The notes under the pieces: model-generated
The model's database searches: none
The model's input: the letters and a program-made list of their open reading frames with translations, nothing else
What the model was told of the DNA's origin: nothing
Position numbers and translations under genes: made by a program
Part shown: piece by piece, positions 6,859 to 14,319 of the stretch
Numbering within the stretch: the first letter of the stretch is position 1
Layout: each line of letters opens with the position of its first letter
Assembly: GCF_016680995.1 (NCBI RefSeq)
Contig: NZ_JAEQMG010000050.1
Span: 1-18,271, forward strand
Length of the DNA: 18,271 nucleotides
Reading direction: 5' to 3'
Origin: Ruminococcus difficilis
GTDB lineage: Bacteria; Bacillota_A; Clostridia; Oscillospirales; Acutalibacteraceae

Positions 6859-8133
6859 ATGAAATATTATAAGCCGAGAATTGCCGATAAGCTATTAAAG
6901 AATAAGCTGGAAGGGAAAGGCGCCGTGTTGGTGGAAGGCGCTAAATGGTGTGGGAAAACCACGACCTGCGAACAAATCGCCAAAACCAAACTGTATTTGT
7001 CTGACCCTGAAAAGCAATCGCAATACCGCACGATGGCGGATATCAACCCTAAGCGTTTGTTGCAGGGAAAAACGCCGTTGCTGTTAGATGAATGGCAGTT
7101 AGCGCCCAAGCTATGGGATGCGATCCGTTTTGAGGTAGATCACAGAGAACATCTCGGACAGTTCATACTGACCGGCTCCGCTGTTCCCGCATCTTTTGAT
7201 GAGATCCATCACACAGGTACGGGCAGAGTTGCGTGGGTAAAAATGAGACCGATGTCACTGTTTGAATCAGGTGATTCCTCGGGTGAGATCAGTCTGGGCG
7301 AATTATTTCAATCACCAAAAGAGATTTTCGGTCTGAATCTTTTGAATATGGATCAACTCGCTTTTGTCATTTGCCGCGGAGGTTGGCCTCAAGCAACGAA
7401 GCTCAGCGGCGAGGTCGCCTTGGAGCAGGCTTTTGATTATTACGACTCGGTTGTGCAGTCGGATATCAGCCGTGCGGACAATGTTTCCCGCAATCCGGAA
7501 AGGGTAAAACGGCTGATGCGCTCTTATGCGCGCAACCAGGGAACTCAGGCTTCCGCTGAACTAATGCGACAGGACGTCAAAGCGAATGACAGCGCCGATT
7601 TTGACTTGGATACCGTGTATTCCTATCTTGGAGCATTAAATAAAATCTTTGTCATTGAGGACGTACATGCGTGGAATCCAAATCTGCGCTCAAAAACAGC
7701 CATCAGAACATCTGATACGCGATACTTTGTTGATCCTTCTGTCGCAACGGCTGCGCTTGGATTGGGACCAAATGATTTGATCAATGATTTGAAAACCTTT
7801 GGCTTGCTATTAGAAACGCTCTGTATTCGTGATCTGCGTGTGTTTGCCGATGCGTTGAAGGGCGAAGTATACCATTACCGTGACAGCAGAGGATTGGAAT
7901 GTGACGCAGTCGTTCATCTTCGCAACGGTTCTTACGGTTTGGTTGAAATTAAGCTGGGCGGTGATATGCTGATTGAAGAAGGCGTCAAAACGCTGAATGC
8001 CTTGGAAGCCGGTATTGATACGGATAAAATGAAGGCGCCTTCCTTCAAAATGGTTTTGACCGGTATCGGTGACTATGCGTACCGCCGTCCGGATGGAATC
8101 TATGTTGTTCCCATCGGATGTCTTAAGGATTAG
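6859..8133 (+). CDS. AAA_14/DUF4143-type ATP-binding protein
   Basis: A 425-aa ATPase of the AAA_14-DUF4143 family, common in many near-paralogous copies in gut bacteria and often linked to mobile or defence loci; its biochemical role is not established. Walker A is GAKWCGKTT (residues 27-35), Walker B LLLDEWQ (Asp77-Glu78), then a sensor-like FILTGSAVP. The C-terminal DUF4143 region ends in a PD-(D/E)xK-like pattern: Asp349 in ECDAVV and Glu363-Ile-Lys365 in VEIKLG. The start at 6859 is chosen for AGAGG (6846-6850) 8 nt upstream; the frame is open back to 6820, but that start would lie in the -10 box. A 192-aa gene follows after 14 nt with its own AGGAG, so the two form an operon. Confidence 0.88.
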   Translation: MKYYKPRIADKLLKNKLEGKGAVLVEGAKWCGKTTTCEQIAKTKLYLSDPEKQSQYRTMADINPKRLLQGKTPLLLDEWQLAPKLWDAIRFEVDHREHLGQFILTGSAVPASFDEIHHTGTGRVAWVKMRPMSLFESGDSSGEISLGELFQSPKEIFGLNLLNMDQLAFVICRGGWPQATKLSGEVALEQAFDYYDSVVQSDISRADNVSRNPERVKRLMRSYARNQGTQASAELMRQDVKANDSADFDLDTVYSYLGALNKIFVIEDVHAWNPNLRSKTAIRTSDTRYFVDPSVATAALGLGPNDLINDLKTFGLLLETLCIRDLRVFADALKGEVYHYRDSRGLECDAVVHLRNGSYGLVEIKLGGDMLIEEGVKTLNALEAGIDTDKMKAPSFKMVLTGIGDYAYRRPDGIYVVPIGCLKD

Positions 8134-8147
8134 CAGGAGATTTCGAC

Positions 8148-8726
8148 ATGAATGAAATAGAAATCATTGCCAGAGCGCAGATGTATCTGGAAAAGCTCGC
8201 CAACGGTGTGAATCCGCTGACGGACGAAGAAGTCGCAGAAAATGATGTTGTCAATAATGTGAGAATATCAAGGTGTCTGTATTATGTGACAGGAATTTTG
8301 AAGCAAATCACCACAACAGGTTCTTTTGAAATACAAAAGTCAGAATTTTCCTTATCAGCACAGCAGCTTGAAAGGTTTGCGTATTCACAAACGCCTTTGA
8401 CAGTATCGGAAATCACCAAACGTCTCAATGAATTGGTGAATCCGTTGCAATGTTCCACGCTGAAAAACGGCGTTATCACGGAATGGCTGACTGAAATCGG
8501 AATGCTGACAAATGTTATTATCAATAACAAATCCAAAAAGCGCGTGACAGATAACGGCAGGAGTGTCGGTATTATCTCAGAGCAACGTGTGAATCAACAG
8601 GGAAGCACGTATGAAGCTATTTCGTATAATCTTAATGCCCAGCACTTTATTGTTGACAATATCCATTCTATTATCGAATTGAACAGAAAGAAAGCAACTA
8701 AAGCTGACGAAAAACGTGATGAGTGA
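8148..8726 (+). CDS. Unrecognised 192-aa protein, operon partner of the DUF4143 ATPase
   Basis: I do not recognise this protein. It starts MNEIEIIARAQMYLEKLANG, followed by an acidic loop and a VVNNVRISRCLYYV helix; the pattern looks mostly helical, with a lysine/arginine-rich patch (NNKSKKRVTDNG) in the middle and a charged C-terminus (NRKKATKADEKRDE). No signal peptide, transmembrane segment or catalytic motif is visible. The residue pattern VSEITKRLNELV in the middle could be part of a winged-helix fold, but this is weak. AGGAG lies 8 nt upstream of the ATG. The stop is inside the first bases of tail copy 2, which suggests the gene and the tail are one unit. Position after the ATPase suggests a substrate, partner or antitoxin-like role (inference only). 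Confidence 0.75.
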   Translation: MNEIEIIARAQMYLEKLANGVNPLTDEEVAENDVVNNVRISRCLYYVTGILKQITTTGSFEIQKSEFSLSAQQLERFAYSQTPLTVSEITKRLNELVNPLQCSTLKNGVITEWLTEIGMLTNVIINNKSKKRVTDNGRSVGIISEQRVNQQGSTYEAISYNLNAQHFIVDNIHSIIELNRKKATKADEKRDE

Positions 8727-8891
8727 TCCGACATTGTTTGACTGATAAATAACAAAACCTTCCATTTCTCGTAAGATTTGCCAACTTTTAACGTCATATG
8801 TTCCGTGCGGCAAACAGAATACAGCCGCTCAAAATGGGATAACCGGGAGCAGATTGAGAGGGTTACATACGTTTACGGAATTGCGCTATAA
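8719..8891 (+). repeat. Tail element copy 2 (left type A), 173 bp
   Basis: Same length as copy 5 (17390-17562). The left halves (71 nt) differ at 5 positions by hand count. The 34-codon right half starts at AAC 8790 and ends at TAA 8889-8891, encoding NVICSVRQTEYSRS... ERVTYVYGIAL. A TTG at 8778 could start a 37-aa product, but no ribosome site precedes it; an upstream in-frame TAA blocks longer readings. Confidence 0.85.
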
Positions 8892-8894
8892 AGC

Positions 8895-8928
8895 AACGGC
8901 TGCAGCATTTTTGATTGTTGCAGCCGTT
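8895..8928 (+). terminator. Strong hairpin after tail copy 2 (weak U-tract)
   Basis: AACGGCTGCA (8895-8904) is a perfect 10-bp complement of TGCAGCCGTT (8919-8928), starting 4 nt after the tail stop. Only TTCT follows, so termination strength is uncertain. Confidence 0.6.
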
Positions 8929-8934
8929 CTCGTA

Positions 8935-8963
8935 TGGACAAAACAATTTGGGTATGTTATAAT
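8935..8963 (+). promoter_or_regulatory. Sigma-A promoter for the MNT-HEPN pair
   Basis: TGGACA (8935-8940), 17-bp spacer, TATAAT (8958-8963); GAAAGGAG precedes the ATG at 8993. Confidence 0.8.
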
Positions 8964-8992
8964 CAAACTATCAAAGTGAAAGGAGTGTTCCT

Positions 8993-9337
8993 ATGTGCTC
9001 AAAAAGTGAATTGCAAATTATCCTGACCGAGATCGCAAAGACAGCGAAAGAGACCTTCGGCGAGCAGCTTGATTCGGTTATTCTCTACGGCTCCTATGCG
9101 CGCGGCGATTACACATCTGATTCGGATGTAGATATCATGATCTTGGTGCGTGGAATAGCTCCCGAGGAACTGTGGAAGTACAGATCGTCAATAACCTCAA
9201 AATCATCTGAATTGGGGCTGGAATATGATCTTTTGATTGTTCCGCTGATCAAGGACGCAGAAACCTTCAATAAGTATATGAACGTATTACCTTTCTATCA
9301 AAATGTACATGAGGAGGGTATCCGCATTGGAGCATGA
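8993..9337 (+). CDS. MNT-type minimal nucleotidyltransferase, probable antitoxin of an MNT-HEPN pair
   Basis: A 114-aa polymerase-beta-like nucleotidyltransferase. The family core is intact: LYGSYARG (residues 31-38) and SDSDVD with metal-binding Asp45 and Asp47. In characterised MNT-HEPN toxin-antitoxin pairs the MNT protein transfers AMP to the HEPN toxin and silences it; that role is inferred here from the motifs and the adjacent gene. The length is normal for a stand-alone MNT protein. The gene overlaps the HEPN gene by 11 nt. It has its own promoter and a GAAAGGAG site. Confidence 0.9.
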   Translation: MCSKSELQIILTEIAKTAKETFGEQLDSVILYGSYARGDYTSDSDVDIMILVRGIAPEELWKYRSSITSKSSELGLEYDLLIVPLIKDAETFNKYMNVLPFYQNVHEEGIRIGA

Positions 9338-9734
9338 ATACAAAATAGAGCTATCAAAAAGGCGAATAGAGCTTGCTCACGAAAGAATGAATACAGCCGG
9401 AATACTTTTAGATGCCGGGGATTATAAATCTGTGGCAAACAGGCTTTATTATGCGATCTTTTCCGCGATGAGAGCTGTGCTCGCTTTAGATGGTTTTGAC
9501 TCCAAAAAGCATTCCGGAATCATCGCCCGATTCAGACAAAGCTACATCAAAACCGGAACATTCAGCACGGAAATGTCCAAGATAATTGATGACTTGGAGG
9601 TTATCAGAGAAGACAGCGATTACGATGATTTCTATATCATCTCAAAAGAAGATGTCATGTTACAATATCAAAGAGCCGAATTCTTTGTCAGCGAGGTTGA
9701 AAGATATTTGCAAGTACAATATAGCCAAACATAG
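9327..9734 (+). CDS. HEPN-domain protein, probable toxin of the MNT-HEPN pair
   Basis: A 135-aa helical HEPN protein (PF05168-like). The conserved core reads ANRLYYAIFSAMRAVLALDG, with KKHSGI downstream. The start is TTG 9327, because GAGGAGGG (9311-9318) lies 8 nt upstream; an in-frame ATG at 9303 is deeper inside the upstream gene and has no such site. HEPN toxins usually act as RNases through an RX4-6H motif. I do not see a clean RX4-6H here, so either it is a variant HEPN or activity must be tested. A strong terminator follows 3 nt after the stop. Unlike the other complete units, no tail element lies directly after this pair. Confidence 0.85.
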   Translation: MEHEYKIELSKRRIELAHERMNTAGILLDAGDYKSVANRLYYAIFSAMRAVLALDGFDSKKHSGIIARFRQSYIKTGTFSTEMSKIIDDLEVIREDSDYDDFYIISKEDVMLQYQRAEFFVSEVERYLQVQYSQT

Positions 9735-9737
9735 CAT

Positions 9738-9775
9738 AGCTGCGCCTATAATCAACAGGCGCGGCTGAATTTTTT
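9738..9775 (+). terminator. Rho-independent terminator after the HEPN gene
   Basis: AGCTGCGCC (9738-9746) pairs with GGCGCGGCT (9758-9766), including one G-U, and is followed by T6 (9770-9775). Confidence 0.85.
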
Positions 9776-9814
9776 AGGTTGCAAAAATTAGAGAACAAAG
9801 TTAGGAATACCCCA

Positions 9815-12655
9815 ATGAATAAAACAGCTATTATCAACGGAAAAGAATACAGTTTCATAAAAACCGTTACCGATATTACAACCGACAGGACAGCTGTGCT
9901 CTGCGAGGACGAGCACGGCTGTCCGTTTGTTTGTGACATAGATATTTGGCAAAGCCATACGGTGAAGCCCATATCGGAGTTCAACAAATACGCTTCGCCC
10001 GACGAAAAGATCGCGCTTTTCAAGTCCCTGTTCATCGGCAGAGAGGATGTCTACGCCAAACGCTTTTACAACACAAAAACCGGTAACAGTGGCTATGTCC
10101 CCGCCTGCGCCAACGAGTGGGTGCAGGGCGTTTGCGATAAGAAGGCGTACAAGTGCGCGGCTTGTCCCAACAAGAGTTTTATTGCTGTGAACAGCCGCGC
10201 GATATACAATCACCTGAAGGGCGACGACGCGTTTTGCCGCGACGTCATCGGCACCTATGTGATGCTCCCGGACGAAACGACAAGATTCCTCGCGATTGAT
10301 TTTGACGAGGAAAGCTGGCAGGAGGACGTCACGGCAGTCAGAACCGTTTGCCGTCAGTATGACATTCCCGCAGCCGTCGAGCGTTCGCGCTCGGGCAACG
10401 GTGCTCACGTTTGGCTTTTCTTTGATGAACCTGTTGCGGCTGCAACCGCTCGAAAGCTCGGCAGCGCGATCCTGACAAAAGCGATGGAGGAACGCCACGA
10501 GATCAAGCTCAACTCCTATGACAGAATGTTTCCCAATCAGGATACCATGCCGAAAGGCGGATTCGGCAACCTGATCGCGCTTCCTCTGCAAGGCAAGGCG
10601 AGAAAAGGGCACAACAGCGAGTTTATGGACGAGAATTTTCAGTCATACTTAGACCAATGGGAATATCTTTATCGAATAAAAAAGATAACCCCTTTGGATG
10701 TCGACCGTTATCTTGCCACACTGCATATTCAAAATGAGTTGGGTGAATTGGCAGCCGAGGACGAAAAGCCTTGGGAGAGAAAAGCGGATCATCCGGTGAC
10801 GGCTTTTGATTTTCCGGCTGTTGTTAATGTCGTGGAAGCGAATCTGTTATACATCGAAAAGTCGGGAATCTCACAAAAAGCCTTGAACAAAATCAAACGC
10901 CTGGCGGCATTCAAAAATCCGGATTTCTACAAAAGTCAGGCGATGCGCCTGCCCGTGTATAACAAGCCTCGGGTAATCGATACATCGGAGGAAACAGAGC
11001 AGTATCTCTGCATTCCGCGCGGCTGTAAGGAAAGCCTGACGGATTTGATCACGTCGGCAAATTCCGCGATTCAATTTGACGATAAGCGTAACAGCGGCGA
11101 TCCGATCCGCCTTCACTTTAACGGAAAGCTCAGAGAGGAACAGCAAGCGGCGGCTGACGAAATGCTCCTGCATGAAAACGGCATTTTATCCGCGACAACC
11201 GCCTTTGGCAAAACTGTTGTCGCCTCCTATCTCATAGCCGCGCGAAAAGTCAACACCTTGATTCTGGTGCACTCCTCTGCCCTATTGCAACAGTGGCAGA
11301 AATCCCTCTCGGAGTTTTTGCCCTTTGAGGATGAACTGCCCGAGCCGCCCAAGACGCGCGGCAGAAAACGAAAGCTCTCGCATATCGGTCAGCTCGGCGC
11401 GACGAAAAACACGCTCAATCACATCGTCGATATCGCGATCATGCAGTCTGTTGTCAGCGGAGACGAGGTCAGGGATTTTGTCAAAAACTACGGCATGGTC
11501 ATCGTTGACGAGTGCCATCATGTTTCCGCATTTACCTTTGAGAAGATCCTGCGTGAAGTCAACGCGAAATATGTTTACGGTCTGACCGCGACACCCAAAC
11601 GGCAGGACGGTCACCAGCCGATCATCACGATGCAGTGCGGTCCGATCCGCTATCAGGTGGACGCGCTCGCGCAGTCGGTCAAGAGGGATTTTTCCCATTT
11701 TGTGATTCCGGAGTTCACCGATTTCCGCGTCGCGGAAGCAGGCTTGAAATATCAGGACATTTGCGCAAAACTCTGCGCTGATGAAGCCCGCAACCGCCGG
11801 ATCATCAACGATGTTATTCGGGCGTATCAAGATGGCAAAAATTGCATCGTACTGACCGAGCGAACGGAACACGCGGAGGTTCTGTTTAACTCTATTGAAG
11901 CCAAATGCAGCAACGTGTTTCTCCTCAGCGGCAAAGACAAGGCGAAAGAAAAACGCGAAAAGCTCGAAGCGATCAAAGCCGTTCCGCGGGCGGAAAACAT
12001 GGTGATTGTCGCAACGGGCAAGTATGTCGGTGAGGGTTTTGACGAGCCGCGGCTCGACACACTGTTTCTCGCTATGCCGATCTCATGGAAAGGAACGCTC
12101 GCGCAATACGTCGGCAGATTGCACCGTAATTACGAGGGAAAAACCGAGGCGACAGTCCACGATTACGCCGATATTTTCGTCCCCATGCTCGACAGGATGT
12201 ACCACAAGCGGATCCGCGGTTACGCGGAGCTTGGCTATGTCATGAACGGCTCCGATAAAGCGGAAACAAGCCTTGTCTATGACAGCGGCAACTTCTTCAA
12301 TAAGTATTCCGACGATATCAACAGCGCGGTCAAAGAAGTTGTTATTTCCGCACCGACGATAAAAATGAGCTACCTGAAGCGCTTCCTGCCACTGCTCCCC
12401 GAAAGTGTCCACCTGACAATCATCACTGCCCCGATAGAAGAACTTGACCAACCGGAAAACGTACGCTTCATTTTCCAAGAAAAAGTCCGCCAAACCTACA
12501 CTGTCATCGACAACCAAATCGTCTGGTACGGCAATGTCAATCCGCTATCCTATAACCGCACAGAATCATCGGTACTGCGCCTGATCAACGCCTCGCTCGC
12601 GGGAAAACTTCTAAATGAGGCAATTGGCAACCCGACATTGTTCGACAAAGCCTAA
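9815..12655 (+). CDS. TOTE-type primase-like/SF2 helicase protein with PLD-like C-terminus
   Basis: A 946-aa multidomain protein matching the primase-helicase component of TOTE conflict (defence-type) systems. Order: an N-terminal region with a Cys motif near residues 105-115 (CDKKAYKCAACP); an archaeo-eukaryotic-primase-like domain with DFD (Asp162, Asp164) and RSRSGNGAHVW; an SF2 helicase with Walker A TAFGKT (Lys466-Thr467), DECH box (residues 565-568), TATPKR and QYVGRLHR; then about 100 residues containing IDNQIVWYGNVN, a PLD-nuclease-like pattern whose HxK half is not conserved. Start 9815 is chosen (TTAGGAAT upstream); the frame extends to TTG 9779, but that lies directly after the terminator U-tract. 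No clear separate promoter is seen, so read-through from the MNT-HEPN unit is possible. The C-terminal NPTLFDKA lies inside tail copy 3. Confidence 0.88.
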   Translation: MNKTAIINGKEYSFIKTVTDITTDRTAVLCEDEHGCPFVCDIDIWQSHTVKPISEFNKYASPDEKIALFKSLFIGREDVYAKRFYNTKTGNSGYVPACANEWVQGVCDKKAYKCAACPNKSFIAVNSRAIYNHLKGDDAFCRDVIGTYVMLPDETTRFLAIDFDEESWQEDVTAVRTVCRQYDIPAAVERSRSGNGAHVWLFFDEPVAAATARKLGSAILTKAMEERHEIKLNSYDRMFPNQDTMPKGGFGNLIALPLQGKARKGHNSEFMDENFQSYLDQWEYLYRIKKITPLDVDRYLATLHIQNELGELAAEDEKPWERKADHPVTAFDFPAVVNVVEANLLYIEKSGISQKALNKIKRLAAFKNPDFYKSQAMRLPVYNKPRVIDTSEETEQYLCIPRGCKESLTDLITSANSAIQFDDKRNSGDPIRLHFNGKLREEQQAAADEMLLHENGILSATTAFGKTVVASYLIAARKVNTLILVHSSALLQQWQKSLSEFLPFEDELPEPPKTRGRKRKLSHIGQLGATKNTLNHIVDIAIMQSVVSGDEVRDFVKNYGMVIVDECHHVSAFTFEKILREVNAKYVYGLTATPKRQDGHQPIITMQCGPIRYQVDALAQSVKRDFSHFVIPEFTDFRVAEAGLKYQDICAKLCADEARNRRIINDVIRAYQDGKNCIVLTERTEHAEVLFNSIEAKCSNVFLLSGKDKAKEKREKLEAIKAVPRAENMVIVATGKYVGEGFDEPRLDTLFLAMPISWKGTLAQYVGRLHRNYEGKTEATVHDYADIFVPMLDRMYHKRIRGYAELGYVMNGSDKAETSLVYDSGNFFNKYSDDINSAVKEVVISAPTIKMSYLKRFLPLLPESVHLTIITAPIEELDQPENVRFIFQEKVRQTYTVIDNQIVWYGNVNPLSYNRTESSVLRLINASLAGKLLNEAIGNPTLFDKA

Positions 12656-12794
12656 CCAACATCTCCCTGTCTCGTCAGATTCTTCCATGCCAAACGTCAT
12701 CTGTCCCGTACGACAGACAGAAATCCTCAGGAATAATCGGACATGTGAGGAGCATTTGGAAAGAGTAATTTATACATACGGGTTGGCGGTGTAG
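12632..12794 (+). repeat. Tail element copy 3 (left type B)
   Basis: The left half (12632-12692) overlaps the helicase's last codons and differs from copy 4 at 5 of 61 positions. The right half (12693-12794) is nearer to copy 5 (81 of 102 identical) than to copy 4 (63 of 102). All counts were made by eye. Confidence 0.85.
12687..12794 (+). CDS. Small 35-aa tail peptide (copy 3)
   Basis: ATG-initiated frame beginning MPNVICPVRQTE, with RNNRTCEEHLERV and a YTYGLAV end. It has the same frame and stop position as four other copies, and differences between copies lie largely at third codon positions. No ribosome site precedes the ATG, and the frame stays open far upstream, so translation could be by coupling to the helicase stop at 12655, or might not occur. 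The family is not recognised. Confidence 0.45.
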   Translation: MPNVICPVRQTEILRNNRTCEEHLERVIYTYGLAV

Positions 12795-12808
12795 CATCTT
12801 ATAGAATT

Positions 12809-12836
12809 AAATCCCGAGGAATCTTCGGAATTTTTT
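12809..12836 (+). terminator. Terminator-like hairpin after tail copy 3
   Basis: CCGAG (12814-12818) pairs with TTCGG (12824-12828) through one G-U, flanked by A-rich and T6 tracts that extend the stem past one mismatch. Confidence 0.6.
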
Positions 12837-12856
12837 GTCTTTCTCAATAATTATAC

Positions 12857-12884
12857 TTGATTTTATTATACTTTGTGGTATAAT
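12857..12884 (+). promoter_or_regulatory. Sigma-A promoter for the ATPase-SWIM operon
   Basis: TTGATT (12857-12862), 16-bp spacer, TATAAT (12879-12884). GAGGTG (12904-12909) precedes the ATG at 12917. Confidence 0.75.
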
Positions 12885-12916
12885 ATGCTTATAAGCTTTT
12901 ACCGAGGTGAAAAGAG

Positions 12917-14311
12917 ATGCGGGAATTTGTCAACAGAGAGAACGAAAAACAATTTTTGGAAAAGGAGTTTCTAAAGAATGCAGCTTCGATGATAATCATT
13001 TACGGTCGGAGAAGAATCGGAAAAACTGCGCTGCTCAAGGAATTTATCAAAGGCAAAGAAGCACTGTTTTTTCTGGCAACGGAGGAAAGCGAAGCCGAAA
13101 ACAGAAACGCTTTCAAAAATGCGGTTGCCGGGTATATTCATAACCCTTTACTCAGTCAAACCAATATCGACGACTGGCAGACGCTGTTTGAATTGATCTT
13201 CAAAGACAGACCGGATGCGCGAAAGCTGATCATAATCGATGAATTCCAGTATATCGGAAAGTCCAATCACGCGTTTATCTCGGTACTGCAAAAGATTTGG
13301 GACACCATGCTCAGTGATAAAAACGTGATGCTGATCCTGTGCGGTTCGCTTGTCCATATGATGTATGCACAAACGTTGTCATATGACAGTCCCCTATATG
13401 GCAGACGGACCGGACAGATCAAAATGAAGCAGATCGCGTTTCGCTATTATCACCGGTTCTTTCGGGATTTGAACGAAAGACAACTCATTGAGTCTTACGC
13501 CGTTACAGGCGGTGTGCCGAAATATATTGAGTCGTTTGAGCCGTACTCAGATATTTATACAGCCGTCGAAAACTGCGTTTTGTCGCGGGAGAGCTACTTG
13601 TATGAGGAACCGAACTTCCTGTTAGAGAAAGAGGTGCAGGATGTCGGAAGCTATTTCTCCATTATCAAAACGATCGCGGCGGGAAAGGAGAAGCCCGGAG
13701 AGATCGCCGCGGCATTGAGTGTCGCGCAAACGAATCTGCCAAAGTACCTTGGGGTTCTGATCGATTTGGATATTCTGGAACGCGAGGTTCCCGTAACGGA
13801 AAGCAAGCCCGAAAAAAGCAAGATGGGGCTGTACCGGATCAAGGATAACTACATCCGGTTTTGGTTCCGGTTTATCTTTCCGTACCGTTCCTATATCGAA
13901 ATGGACAACACGGATTTTGTCATGAAGAAAATCCGGGAGGGATTTGTGCCGAATCATGCGGCATTTGTATATGAGGATATATGCCGCAAAGAGTATATGA
14001 CAGATTTGGTGACTAAAGAAACATGGGATTTTGTTCCCTCAAAAATCGGCAGATGGTGGGATCGTTCGGATACGGAAATCGATATTGTCGCCATTGACGA
14101 GCATACGGATAACGTCATTTTCGGTGAATGCAAGTTTACAAGCAGCCCAATAGATGTGGATGTGTATTATCATTTGTTGGAAAAGATCAAAAAGGTCGAC
14201 TGGAGAAAGCTGACCAGAAAAGAACATTTCGTCTTTTTCAGCTTCAACGGTTATACCGAAAAAATGGTAAAGCTGGCAGAGGAGAGAAAAAATATCGTAT
14301 TATATGAATGA
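12917..14311 (+). CDS. ATPase_2/DUF234-type ATP-binding protein with PD-(D/E)xK-like C-terminus
   Basis: A 464-aa STAND-like/archaeal-type AAA ATPase. Walker A is GRRRIGKT (GKT at 35-37), Walker B LIIIDEFQYI (Asp108-Glu109), and LILCGS is the sensor strand. A winged-helix-like middle (EIAAALSVAQTNLPKYLGVLIDLDILERE) is followed by a DUF234-type C-terminus with FWFRFIFPYRS and a nuclease-fold pattern: Asp389 in EIDIVAID and Glu404-Cys-Lys406 in FGECKF. The nuclease motifs look complete, but activity has not been shown for most members. The next gene begins within or just after its stop, so the two are translationally coupled; a role together with the SWIM protein is inferred. Confidence 0.87.
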   Translation: MREFVNRENEKQFLEKEFLKNAASMIIIYGRRRIGKTALLKEFIKGKEALFFLATEESEAENRNAFKNAVAGYIHNPLLSQTNIDDWQTLFELIFKDRPDARKLIIIDEFQYIGKSNHAFISVLQKIWDTMLSDKNVMLILCGSLVHMMYAQTLSYDSPLYGRRTGQIKMKQIAFRYYHRFFRDLNERQLIESYAVTGGVPKYIESFEPYSDIYTAVENCVLSRESYLYEEPNFLLEKEVQDVGSYFSIIKTIAAGKEKPGEIAAALSVAQTNLPKYLGVLIDLDILEREVPVTESKPEKSKMGLYRIKDNYIRFWFRFIFPYRSYIEMDNTDFVMKKIREGFVPNHAAFVYEDICRKEYMTDLVTKETWDFVPSKIGRWWDRSDTEIDIVAIDEHTDNVIFGECKFTSSPIDVDVYYHLLEKIKKVDWRKLTRKEHFVFFSFNGYTEKMVKLAEERKNIVLYE

Positions 14312-14319
14312 GGGTCAAG

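Noticed and set aside
8577..8813. Minus-strand coding of the tail element (SVCRTxHMT-like peptide)
   Set aside because: The minus frame shares wobble positions with the plus frame and so also looks conserved, but it contains stops in copy 5 and ends early in copy 1, while the plus frame is intact in all five copies.
9779..9814. TTG start of the primase-helicase at 9779
   Set aside because: It sits immediately after the terminator U-tract; ATG 9815 has a better upstream context.
12666..12720. Covarying stem CTGTYT with ARACAG in tail copies 3 and 4
   Set aside because: One compensatory-looking change is seen, but the pairing is absent in copies 2 and 5, so it is not counted as a conserved RNA structure.
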